A DNA stretch of 64,000 nucleotides from Clytia hemisphaerica (Eukaryota > Cnidaria > Hydrozoa > Leptothecata > Clytiidae). Under the pieces are notes generated by a model. It was not told where the DNA came from. It made no database searches and saw only the letters and a list, made by a program, of their open reading frames with translations. The stretch's first letter is position 1. Each line of letters begins with the position of its first letter. Where the stretch lies: contig CACVBU010000391.1 of NCBI GenBank assembly GCA_902728285.1, positions 186,001 to 250,000 of the forward strand, read 5' to 3'. Made by a program: the position numbers and the translations under genes. Positions 25,188 to 36,757 of the stretch are shown here, piece by piece.

Positions 25188-25300
25188 TAAAGAAAACACG
25201 TCATTGTTACTGAGAACACGTCATTTGTACTGAGAACACGTCATTGGTACTGAGAACACGTCATTTGTACTGAGAACACGTCATTGGTACTGAGAACACA
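25188..25300 (-). repeat. 20-bp tandem repeat just upstream of locus E
   Basis: Five units of about 20 bp with core GAACACGTCATTGGTACTGA, alternating TTGG and TTTG. The array starts about 20 bp upstream of the locus E initiation codon, in promoter or 5' UTR position. The core ACACGTCATT resembles bZIP-type binding sites, but function is only inferred. Confidence 0.85.
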
Positions 25301-26609
25301 ATTTGAAATATTTTATTTCGTCAACGAAAATACCATGAAATAAAATTTTATCATTATTTTCATAAAAATATTAAACAGCAAGGATCTTTATTTGAATGAA
25401 ACTTTCAAATGTGTTAGTGTTAAATTTGTGGAAATATGTTTTTCAATACCATTCCCCTGGTAGTTTAATATATAAACACACAGAAGCGAACTGAGTTGTC
25501 ATGCAAACTCGATTCGTAGTTTTCCTATACTTCACTGTTGTTTGCAGTTTAGACGACATGAATTTTTGTTTAAACTTTCATAGATGTCGCATGAAAAAAT
25601 CATTAGTAAATTTTTTCACTCCTAACTTAAATGTTTGTAAATTCTATTGCTATAGTTTTTTTTAATAACAACATCCAAAACCTTTGAAGCCTTTCCATGT
25701 TTTTAACTTTTTGAGATCAGGAATATGGTAATAGCGAAGCTGGATGAAAGACGAGAATTCCTTAGCGGATTGCTTCTTTGTCTTTTCTATTGTAAACTGT
25801 TCATAATAGAAATTCATCTCTGTACCCTTGAGTGTTCTGTTTTTATAAGAAAAATGAAGCAGACAAAGTATTCATGCAGTATTCATGCACATGTTTTGCT
25901 ATGATGTTCCCGCTTTTCATCAAAATAATATTTGTAGAAGATACCCCAAAAGCTTCCTTGTAAATGAAATCTAATTTTATCACCGTGTGTTATGAATTTA
26001 AGAAGCTTTCATTATTCCTATTTAAGAATTTCGGATGTAAATATTTTGGCAAATATTGTTTCAATTGACTTGAAATTTTTTCCATAATCAGACATACCGA
26101 CTTACTATCTGAAAATATCAGTTAGAAAGTGAGGCACCCCGCGGTGTAGCTTTTTATAATCTTAAAGAAGAAATTTCTTATAACGTTACTAATGAAAACA
26201 ATGTTTTTCTTTTTTTTTAATTGTGATTCACCAATGTTTTACAGACCCTCTTGATTATTAAAAGTTTTTAATCGTGAAGGGTAAATGCATCAGCAGAATC
26301 ATTGGCTAAGAGGAAATCCAAATTTCACGAGTTTGTAATTAAAAAAGTTAAATTTCATATCAAATTTTAATGTAGGGTACAGAGATAGAACAAGGTTTTT
26401 TCAAATGTGCGTTACCCAGCTTTGCTATTACAAATCCCTGTTGAGATTTAAGTCCCCAAGCCTTTACCATTTTGTGATTTTTTAAGCAATTTCCTAAAAA
26501 CTCGAGTGTTCTAGAGTCCTTAAAGCCTAAAGATGTTCTTAAATTGTTGAAAACTTATGTTCTTATATATAAAATCCAAATGATGAAAACTCCATTAAGT
26601 ATGACGATA
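25301..26609. other. Upstream spacer of locus E
   Basis: AT-rich, no gene recognised. A broken frame of the retrotransposon begins about 26540. Confidence 0.35.
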
Positions 26610-28240
26610 AAAGTAAAGCTGACATCCTCCAGAACCAATTCTGTAGTGTTTTTACGCGTGAGCCACTCGAGGAGCTCCCTGAATTTGATTCTAGGACGGA
26701 TAAAGAAGTTGAGATCAACATACTCACTGAAACTATAAGGAAAGAACTAAAAAAGTTAAATCCAAATAAATCCCTCGGCCCAGATGAGCTTCACCCAAGG
26801 ATGCTCAAGGAGCTTGCCGAATACATCGCAGAACCGATTTTCCTGATAATGACAAAATCTTTCAATGAGAGTTGTCTTCCGAAGGACTGGAAGCTTGCAA
26901 ACGTATCACCTGTCTATAAAAAAGGAAACAAAAACATAGCAGAAAATTATCGTCCAATCAGTTTAACATCTATAGTTTGCCGAATAATGGAAAAGATTCT
27001 CAAAACCCATATTATGACATATCTTGATCAAGAGAAATTACTATCTAGCAAACAACATGGCTTCATCAACCGCCGGTCAACTGTAACACAATTACTAAAC
27101 TACCTAGATGCTTGCACCGAAGATATTGGAAACGGTAAAGCCGTAGACGCAATATACTTTGACTTTGCAAAAGCATTCGACTCAGTTCCTCATCAACGTC
27201 TCCTAATCAAACTAGAAGCATATGGAATAAAAAACAAGTTGCTTGAATGGATCGAAGACTTCCTGATCCCAGATTGTCAAAGTAAACGGAGTTGAATCGG
27301 TGCAAAAAGCAGTGCTCAGTGGAGTACCTCAAGGTAGTGTCCTAGGGCCTACCCTTTTCGTTCTCTATATCAACGATCTACCAGAATCCGTTAAGTCAAA
27401 ACTATTCCTTTTTGCTGACGACACCAAACTCGTCAATAAAGTGAATCTGTTGAGGATGCACTAGTAATACAAAACGATATTAACCAACTACAAAAGTGGT
27501 CCGAAACATGGCTATTAACTTTTCATCCTAACAAATGTCATGTGCTAACCCTAGGAAAGCCAAATAATATCAAACATGTACACGAATACACACTAGGGGA
27601 TAAAATTCTTGAACGTGTATCATTCGAAAAAGATCTTGGTGTTATCATCGATAAGAATCTCCTTTGACCAACACATATCAAATCAGGTGAAAAAAGCTAA
27701 TTCAATGGCTGGTCTTATCAGGCGGACCTTCACGTACCTCACTCCAGAACTGTTTCGAAAACTGTACGTAACATTTGTCAGACCACACTTAGAATACGCC
27801 CAGGTTATCTGGTCACCAAAACTGAAAAAACACGCGAGATTGATAGGTGTTCAGCGACGCGCATCTAAAACAGTTGAGACATGTGGACAGCTAAGCTATG
27901 AAAATCGAATGCAAAGAATCGGAATAACTAGTCTAAAATACAGACGCGAGGTAAGTGACATGGTTGAGATCTTTAAACATCTAAACTACTATGACAAATC
28001 TTGCATCCCTAAGAAATGTAACCAGCGAGGGAGACCTATGAGAACGCACGACTCTGAATTAGTAGTAATCTTTGGGAACGATGGTGTTCGCGGTCCGCAG
28101 AGTAACTCCCTATACTATCGGGGCATTAAGCAGTGGAATAGTTTGCCTTCTAAAGTAGTCAACTCATCCTCAGTGGAAGAATTTAAAGAGACCCTTAGTG
28201 TGGCCTGGAAAGCTAAAAAGTTTGAATATGATTGAAAGTG
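26610..28240 (+). mobile_element. CR1/Jockey-type non-LTR retrotransposon, 5'-truncated and frameshifted
   Basis: Reverse transcriptase reads through about 26610-27290 (KLNPNKSLGPDELHPRMLKE, LPKDWKLANVSPVYKKG, NYRPISLTSIVCRIMEKI, KQHGFINRRSTVTQLL, DFAKAFDSVPHQRLL). After a frameshift near 27270 it continues with [13 protein letters not shown] and the catalytic FADD motif at about 27412. After another frame change, the C-terminal part (LIRRTFTYLTPELFRKLY, RPHLEYAQVIWSP, GVQRRASK, FNYD-type end) runs to 28235. There is no endonuclease domain upstream. It is a dead copy between loci E and F. Confidence 0.88.
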
Positions 28241-30090
28241 TCACTATTGTTGCATACCTGTCTATATTAACAATGTAAATAATTAACCCAAAATGTATGA
28301 GCGATTCATAGAGGCCCATGTGTCCGCACAGTGGCCTGCGAATTTGTAAAACAATATTATATAGAACATGTATATCTATAGAATGGATGGTAATGGTAAA
28401 ATTAAAAAATAATTGTCGATAAAGTTACGTCAATATATCCTAAATATCTATCCGAAAGAGCTTCCAATTCTTTCTCGATAAATACGGAGATATGACGGTT
28501 TAAAGTTTGAATTGATTGATATTCTGAAAAATCCTCTCTAAAACACCCTGGTGCTTAATAAGTTAACTGCCGAGCTTTTTTCAGAAATCGAAAAATTGAT
28601 CTTTTGAAATTTCAACAAAAGTTTGACTTTCTGAGCACCCTGTGGCCTGAATTTGGTGTTAAATGCCTTCAAAATGCACACTAACCGACGCAGAATTTCA
28701 CGTAGATTTCAAAAATGCAATACAAAAGCTTCTATATGAAAATTTATGGCTCTTTGGCAGCGAACATGTTAACAAGGCCTCGTGAAAATCTTTGGCGCTA
28801 GTGTGTGTTTTTCACCATTAACCCTATTTTAACCCCAAACTTTTTTTATTTTTGTAGCCCCAGGGGGGGGGTAGAATCTACCACTTTTTACCACAAAATT
28901 GGTACAGATACTCTAGGAAGAAAAAATTGACAATGTCATCCAAAAAGTGATGACGTCATCACAAAATTTTACCTGTCGGGAAAAAGGCCAAATAAATGGT
29001 TTGCAAAAACGCCAATAAAGATATTTGAAGATTCTGAAAAATAAAATCTTGCCCATTAACATAATTGCTGGTTTTGCATCTTCCATAAAGATTTTTACTT
29101 AAAATCCATGCTGAATATGAGTAAATTTTCAAAATTTGATGAAGTCATAAATGATGACGTCATCATTTTCAAAAACATTCCCGTTAAAGCAATAGTTTCC
29201 TTTTCCATATAGTGGTCCCGACTGATAGGGACTGGGTGTCTTTGTGTTTTAGAGTTTTAGAAATTTGATTAGCTTTATTAGTAATTTTTATATTAAGGAT
29301 CTTTAGTTGGATATTAATCAAAAATTTAAATGGCTAGAGGTTAATACAATCTTTGGAATTCTGAATGTTTTTTAAGAAAATTGAAACAGGTTACCCCGAA
29401 ATTAGGATAATTCTCGGACAGGAATTTTCTACACGATTCGCATCCTCTATATCAAAATCAATTCTGGGGATGCGCGTAGCCTAAAATGACTAGACTTTAC
29501 AGAGATGGTGAGAGATCATATATTTGAGATAATATTAGATAATGCATTACATGAGATGATATGATTTAATAATACTTTTTGAGAAAATTATGAAGTGCCA
29601 TACTTTCTTCCCTAAAAAAAAATGTGAGTCACTCAGTCCATTAACTTTGAATTTTAACGGAGTTTCACGATAAAAAAAAACCTTTTCCAGAGTTTACATA
29701 AAATGCAGTGTTTGAAACTTAATTTACTAAAATCCCTTAAACTTATTTCTTCTGCACCACACTGAATAACAAATTAGGTGTCTAATTTAATCCCAAACTT
29801 CTTTTATTGGTATTTCTTTTGATACTTGATTGAGCAGACAGAAATTCAAGAAGCCTGTCGGTGACTGTTCTAGATATCTATTACACGATACACCGTTGAT
29901 GAGGTGTAAGTGCGCTATACTTGTCCCCTATGGGTTTACGCCGGGTTAAAGCACATGATTCAAAACTGCGTGTCAGTATTGCACGGTGGATGGCAAATCA
30001 TATAGAAGACGGTTCCATTGAGACGACTTCTAGACCTCTTCAAAAGAGGAGCCATACCAGTCATCAAAGCATTGGTCAATCATGGCTTAG
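28241..30090. other. Spacer between retrotransposon and locus F
   Basis: No gene recognised. Two perfect palindromes around GATGACGTCATC occur at 28947-28962 and 29149-29168, probably inside an old dispersed repeat. Confidence 0.4.
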
Positions 30091-32001
30091 TCATATTTTA
30101 TTGAAAGTGACACGAATTTCAACATAATCATTCGTACGACCAGGTTCGGTACTATAAACTCTTGGTAGTGTATGGTAATTTTCAAAAACATTCTGAGCAT
30201 GACAATATGAGTTAGATATCTTTGCTAATTTATGACTCTGTGAGTTACCCCAATCCCAAAAATAGCCATAGAATTCGATCTTATCGTTGCTCTGTGTGAA
30301 GGCTTCGTATTCTTGAAAGTTATACGGAACTTCAATGTTATACGTTACAGCTTTTGAAATTTCAATATAATTCGATGTTCCGACAGACCAAACAGGAATG
30401 TAAGTACTTTGTCCAATGCTGACTCTAAAAAAGCCGTATAGTTCACATGTGGGTCCGTCATCTTCTGTACAAGAAACTGAAATTCTTATTTGCATTCGAA
30501 AATCCAACACTGTTAGTAGAAAATAAAAGTTTAATGGTGTTAGAAGAAATCTTTTGTTATAGCACATTAATTCACTATGTCACATAATGTCTTAAAAGTC
30601 AGATCGATAGTATAAGATCATGTTCAGACGTTACGGTTCCTTATTATTCCGAAACGAAACGGTTCTGAAACAAATGTAAGCCAAAATTTGAAACGTCAAA
30701 AAAGAAGGCGTTACAAAGCAAAACAGATCGAAACGGTTTCGCTCGACTATTTTCATCGGAACGGAATTGCTTTGTTTTCTTGCTCCGAAACGCTCCGAAA
30801 CCAATATTAACACTCTCGATTCGTAACAGAAACCATACCGGACCGGAACGATACGAAACCGTAATGTCTGAACATGGTCTAAAAAGTGAGGTCTGAGACC
30901 ATGTTCAGACGTTACGGTTTCGTTACGCTCCGAAACGAAACAGTCTGAAACACTGAGTGAGCGTCAAAATTTAAAACGTCAAAGAAGAAGACGTTACAAA
31001 GTAAAACAGATCGAAACGGTTTCACTCCAAAAAAAAGCTCATATCCGTAACAAACACCATACCGGAGCGATGCGCAACCGTAACATCTGAACACAGTCTG
31101 AATAGCTCTATGAAAAGAATGACGAGCTTGCTAAAAGCATTGCAATTCCTAAATCGAATCATCAAATCATAATAGCGCGCGTTTCTTCAGTTGATTGTTC
31201 TATGTGACAATAGAATGTCCTCTTTAAAAAAACAGACCCTTGATTTAGAATGCTTTGATGTAGAAAATGCCGAGTTAGAAGAAAAACGAATGATCTTCAT
31301 TTCTAGAAAAGGAGGTCCTCCTTTTATATCCCCCCTCTTCCGCCATACTCCGAGCTTCCCAATTTTGGGGGTGACGAAAAGCACTTTAAAAGAAAAAGGA
31401 GACCCTTATCTTTTCAATGAGTCATGAGCGAGTTTCTCATTCCTTTTAGCGACACTTAACAGGTTCGAAATACAATTAATGAGCTAAATGGGAAATAAAT
31501 TATTCTAAAAGGCTTACGTGGTGGTGGCGTTGTTGTTGTTGTTGTTGTTGTTGTTGTGGTGGTGGTGGTCGGTGGTGGTGTTGTATAAACTTCTTGGTTT
31601 AGATAGCAATAAATTTCTGTCTTTCGTTGCTGCCCATTAACCTCCGAACCCACATAGTAGAATCCATTCCTCCTCTTGCCGAGTTGATGCCAAGTTTCAC
31701 AACTGTCTGCCACTGTAGAATGGTATACGGCGCCTGTCTGATCTTTCAATGCTCGATGCTCCCCATTGGTTGTTTTGAACATGACGTCATATAGATAACA
31801 CGTTTGACCATTGAAGGCATACGATAAACATACAGGACTGTGGTCGCACATGCTGATACATTGTATGTCAAACTTTGAAGGTCTCCTGGTGAATGGTTGT
31901 TCTGATGCGAGGGTTTCATCTTTTGCAATTAATTGGTAAACATTGCTTGCTTTGACAACTTGAAGAAGTGCAGTCATAAATAGAATGATTGGAAAATGCA
32001 T
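30091..32001 (-). CDS. Array locus F: secreted PAN plus fibrinogen-like fragment, Thr stalk and divergent terminal domain
   Basis: Two exons: 32001-31518 (donor C|GTAAGC, phase 1) and 30509-30091 (acceptor TTCTACTAACAG, phase 1). About 300 residues. The signal peptide (FPIILFMTALLQVVKA) is shared with locus E. The PAN and fibrinogen-like head is almost identical to D and E. A poly-Thr/Pro stalk of about 20 residues is fused to the head exon. The terminal domain keeps CELYG but lacks the NIGNR...NQ segment (it reads SIGQSTYIPVW), and the acidic loop has become WDWGNSQSHKLA, so a putative acidic site is lost. The intron of about 1 kb contains two copies of a CATGTTCAGACGTTACGG inverted-repeat element. 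The interval between this locus and locus E holds a CR1-type retrotransposon. Confidence 0.86.
30618..30880. mobile_element. CATGTTCAGACGTTACGG inverted-repeat element (copy 1)
   Basis: Ends ATGTTCAGACGTTACGG and CCGTAATGTCTGAACAT; interior rich in CGAAACGG. Lies in the locus F intron. Confidence 0.75.
30897..31099. mobile_element. CATGTTCAGACGTTACGG inverted-repeat element (copy 2)
   Basis: Ends ACCATGTTCAGACGTTACGG and CCGTAACATCTGAACACAG; it follows copy 1 after about 16 bp and shares its interior. Confidence 0.75.
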
Positions 32002-32524
32002 CTTGAAATAAATCTTCTGCTCTTCTTAGTTTTGTCAACAGATATTTTTCCTGTCTATAATAAACTCCTTTGTTTTTGTTTTTTTGCCTTTTTCGGTCAC
32101 CACCTCGAAAACCACATAAAAAAGTTAGTTCGCAATACTATGTATGGTCAATAAAATACCGACTAACTACTGTTCATTTTTCTAAATGAAATGAAAAAAC
32201 CGATTGATCTCTCATTGCAAGGCCTACCGACTTTTTCCGACTCAAACTTGTGACCTCTCTCAGCTTTCGAGTCCGTCGAGGAACTGCGGTATATAATTGA
32301 AAAGAAATTCTCGTTTTTTGAATTGTGTACTAGTAATTGACTGATATACAAGGTTCAAAAAGACTTTCGGAAATTGTTTTTTTTAGAGAAAAAATACCTC
32401 CTATTTAGGATAGCAATTTATCTCAAAATTATGCAGACACTTTACTTTGTTGACAATTTCTCAGCGTTTATTAATGCTATATTGAAAAGCTATACACCAT
32501 TGGAAAGATATTTCCATTGAGAAT

Positions 32525-32754
32525 ACACATTTTTATAAGAATTAACTATATGAGATCATAAGGCTTCAATAGCTAAACTATTAAGAACAAGTTAAGAACA
32601 TTTTAAGGCTTTGTGGACTCAAAAATACCCTATTTCTGAAGAAAATGGCCAAAAATAAGAACATGTTAAGAACATTTTTAGGATTAAAACTCAAAAAGTT
32701 AATAACATCCGAAAGCGTCAAAAATTTTAGATGTTCTTATAAAAAATACGTGTA
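32525..32754. mobile_element. ACACATTTTTATAAGAA inverted-repeat element
   Basis: Ends ACACATTTTTATAAGAATT and GTTCTTATAAAAAATACGTGT. The interior has several AAGAACA motifs and no ORF. Confidence 0.6.
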
Positions 32755-33191
32755 ATCTAAAGGAAAAAGGATATTTGAAAGCTTGAAAAATGAAGAAGAA
32801 AATTGGTTAACCATGGAGTTTGCTAAATTGAATAGGTGCCCGGGTAAAATTTTTCTTGCATGGGTCTATTTTTTTTTGCGTGTGGGTGCGTGGGTTAAAA
32901 TTTAAAAAGTTTTTTTGCGTGGGTCAATTTCAAAAGCTTATAACTTGAGAACCATAGAACCAAATAAAAAAAATATAAACCAAAGTTTTAATTTGCCTTT
33001 CCTCTTTACAATGGAAAAAGAATTTAGTAGAAATTCAAATTATTTCGGACACAGTTACTCTCCAAACCCTTATACTTTTTTCTTGGTCACCCGGTATCGC
33101 AAATATGTGAAGTTGCTTACAAAATATTTTCCAATATTGTCCAAATAAAGGTTCTTGAACTTCGGTGTGAAAATTATTCTTCAAGCTAGTT

Positions 33192-34494
33192 AGACACCCC
33201 CGTGTCACAGACCCGCTGGGCACCCCCACCCGCTGAAAAAAAAGCCCAAAATTTTGTCCCCGGGGAAAAAAACGGGCTAAATTTGCCTCCGGGGAATCCC
33301 CACTGAAAACTTTTAATCTTTCTAGATCCCCACTAAGTAGCTCTTCAAAATTTTTATTTCCCTGCCGGTCCCCACTGAAACTTGAAGATTTTGAAAAAAA
33401 CCCCGCTACCCACCTATGCTCAAAAACATCAACAGAATTTATACAAAACTTTAGTTTGAAAACTTATGTTAAAAACTGCTAACTGCTATTCTATCTTTGA
33501 TTAACTCTTAACTGATAATCTTTATCTTTAAGACTGACTGTTCATTGTCAAGCAACTTCATCCAGCCAGCCAATTTTTTTTGACATCCAATTTAGATTGT
33601 CTACCATATTTGTTTTGATTTTGAAATACCTTTAAATATATATTTTGCACGCTCGCAAGCTAAGCGAAACAAACTGACAGATTTCTTTATCTAAGTAGTA
33701 CGCGCTCAGCTAGGCTAGAAAATCCCGATTTTTTATTATGAACAGGCCTGCTTCTTCATAAAGAATGTGAGACACGGGAAAAACTGTTTACAGTGGTTTT
33801 AAACCTTTGTGCTCTTCATGCAGTTTTATGGAGTTTTGATGATTAAAATGGGTTTAAAATAGACTTCTGTTGACCCTGAGAATACTTTAATGGATTTTTA
33901 TCAGTGTCAGTTTGATGTTTTGTAAACTGTTGTGATTATGATGAAAAGGAAGACAGAGAGAAAACAAACTTGGAAAACTTTGCAAGAAGCTGAGTCCTGA
34001 GGGGGACATTTTGTCTGGATTTATTTCTACCTCAAGAAAAAAGAACAGTCACGAGACGAAATTTATACAGGGAAGAGAATGGATATTGTCATTGTAGAAA
34101 CTCAAAAATTATGGGAATGATTTGCTTTGAATCTTGTTGTGAGGAATTTTTGGAGGATTTTATTTTGTCCATCATGATACAGCATGACCCATGGCCTGCA
34201 AAATACAGCAGCAGCAGAAGCATATGATAGGGCTATCTAGTCTAGTGAACAACAAAGACAAAATTGTTGAATTGATTGCATTGAAATAAAACTGTATGCT
34301 TATCACACTTACTGTACTGTTTCAACAAACTTGGAAAAAAAAGAAAATTTCGAAATCCCCACTGAAATTTTTATTCTAATTCTGTGTCCCCACTGGTATT
34401 TTCTGTCTTTGAAAAATCCCCACTGGATTTCCAAAGAAAATTTTTTATCCCCGCTGAAATTTTAAAAGCCACCGGGTCACTGAGACAGGGGTGT
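33192..34494. mobile_element. 1.3-kb element with ACACCCCxGT ends and CCCCACTGAAA blocks
   Basis: Start GACACCCCCGTGTCACAGACCC and end GGGTCACTGAGACAGGGGTGT are imperfect inverted repeats. Both arms carry tandem CCCCACTGAAA/CCCCACTGG blocks; the middle (about 33620-34330) is unrelated AT-rich sequence without a convincing ORF. Fragments of the arms occur at 18590, 21196 and 44519. Confidence 0.65.
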
Positions 34495-34533
34495 AGTTAG
34501 GTTTAACCTAAATAGTTCAGTATATAGTATTCA

Positions 34534-34815
34534 CGCTTTTTTTCAAGAATGGAGTTTTCAATTTCATCATGGATATTTTTAAACTCTTTGGGAAAATCAT
34601 CCTGAAATATTATTTTATAGTATTCTTAGGTTAGGATGTAAACACAGCCTAAATCTTGCATGCAATATGTACGTCAAGCAAGCATTTGACATTTTTTTTA
34701 AAACTTGCAGCATTATTGGGAAATAATTGGCGATTAACAAGTAAAAGGCTCTAAAAATTGCATTCTTAGGTTCAGTTATCAAATTCCATTGTGATGGTAT
34801 TCTTAACTCTTCGCT
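34534..34815. mobile_element. Truncated CACGCTTTTTT/AAGAATGG element
   Basis: The start CACGCTTTTTTTCAAGAATGG and the internal TTTCATCATGGATATT match the 9189 and 22791 elements; the far end is lost. Confidence 0.5.
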
Positions 34816-36757
34816 TCGAGCATATTCCAATTTTTTTACAAGGGGAAGGGAAGCATCTTTGGGGAGATAAAAATTTCCCTTAAAATCTGAAGATTGACAA
34901 GTGCTATGATCTTGAAATTTTAACCAGTGGTAGATATGGATAATTGAGATGATTTACAAAGTTTTGGTGCAACAGAACAATTTCGTTCCCATGAGAATTT
35001 GGTATTTTGCACACCAGACTGTAGAATAAACGTTGACCACCTGGCGGAACTCATGAACTACTGGAGCTTTTATCTAGAAATTTTCACCAGTGATATCTGT
35101 TGACAATGTAAGACAGAGTACAAAATTTGAATTTTGTTACGCGAGCGGTTGGTTTTTCACTTAAAATGCTCACTTTCAGAATATTTAACAACTCGTTCAA
35201 TTATGCTGGAATTTTGGCTGTAAGCTTGTTTCATCAATACCTACAGTAACACTTTTCAAAATTTCAAATCAATAGTATTTTCTAATCACTAGATACCAGT
35301 ACCCTAGGGCTGTTTAGGCAAAAGATACCAACATGTGGCAAGATTTAACCTCTGTCCCAAAAGTTAGAGGGGGTCCTATTTTCGGTATTTTCTAAGAACG
35401 ATGACGTCATCAGTTTAACATGAGTCACACTTTTCCTTTAACGCAGCACATATTTGTAATCAAAGAGAGATTCAAAACTAAAAAGTTGACAAAAGTTGAG
35501 AACTGACCCTAAATCCTTTAAAGGTTTCGTTTTTAAATAAGAGTGATATCATTTTGCTTACTCATCAATTTTAATTCACAAGCTTTTTCACATTGGGTTG
35601 ACACGGATGTGGAGCAAGATTGGTCAGAAAAAGGAAAATAAAAACATTTTTTTGCTAAAATCAGCATAATATAACAATAGGCAAATACTGCCCTAATATG
35701 AAATATGCGTCTGATATGAAACGGGAACACTTATGTAAAAATAAAACCTTTAAGTCTACTAAATTGAATAATATTTAAATACAAAATCCAAGAAAAGTCT
35801 TGAAATTGAAAGAAGTTCAAAAGTGAAAGTGCAATCAAAATGAATGAATGAATGATTGATATGAAATCTTGATTTGAGTAAAGTTATTGAGTAAGTAATA
35901 GTTATCGGACTGTCAGATAACTGGTTTATCGGTGACCCAAAAAATGCACTTTTTGTGTCGGAAAAATATCGCAGGGCACTTTTGTAGCAAAGTGACGTTA
36001 GATTGCTGCTACCGCTACAATGCAACAACATCTTTTCGTCAATTTATATTTTATACATGTAAAATACAAGATATATTGTACTCTTTTTAACCAATCAGAT
36101 TGCAGATATTTTTTGGATCGCCGATAAATTGAAATATTTGAAAACTATATATTTGAATCAGAAGCCATATTGTATTTAAATGGCGACTCTTCAAAGTCTA
36201 AGTGACAACTGAATGATGATGTGTGATGGTGTGGTTTTGAAGTATGATATATAAACAAAGTGAATAAATACTAAACATAGTGGACAAAATTGATAAATAA
36301 ATGAATTAATTTCTATGCATTAAATATCTTAAATAAACTTGAAATGAGATTTATATTAATTTTCGCGGTTTTTAACTCTCAAAATTTTTCGCAGGGTCAA
36401 ATGTTCGCGATTTTGACGAAAAACCGCGAAAAACACTAAATTTAATTCCCGCGAAAATTAGTTCCAATAAGGTATGACTTAATTACTAGAAATTTTGAAA
36501 TTTTGCAATCCTGAGAGTCAATTTTGCTCATGCAACAATCAGGTGGCGATGACGTCATCAATGATGCCGAAACTTTCACCAAAGATGTCAATTCATACTA
36601 GGTGCACTCTTGCAAAATTTAAAGTCGATTGGATAAATATTTCAGAAGTTATCAAAAAATTGGTTTTCAAGTCAATCTCACTCACATCCCTTAAACAGTT
36701 CTAACTTCTTCGCGGGAACTACTTTCACCTGAGACAAACACGTGACTGATTATTTTC
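34816..36757. other. Spacer downstream of locus G
   Basis: No gene recognised. GATGACGTCATC palindromes occur at 35400 and 36548, and an inverted GCGGTTTTT/AAAACCGCG repeat with GAAAATTAGTTCC occurs at 36355-36470, like that at 17690. Confidence 0.4.
35518..35753 (-). mobile_element. TTAAAGGTTTT inverted-repeat element (copy 2, inverted)
   Basis: Reverse complement of the 4331 and 48111 copies, with the same ends and shared internal words such as CTTTTTCACATTGG. Confidence 0.65.

Noticed and set aside
31191-31427. 78-codon plus-strand ORF
   Set aside because: Short, downstream of repeat elements, antisense to a similar-length ORF, no family features.
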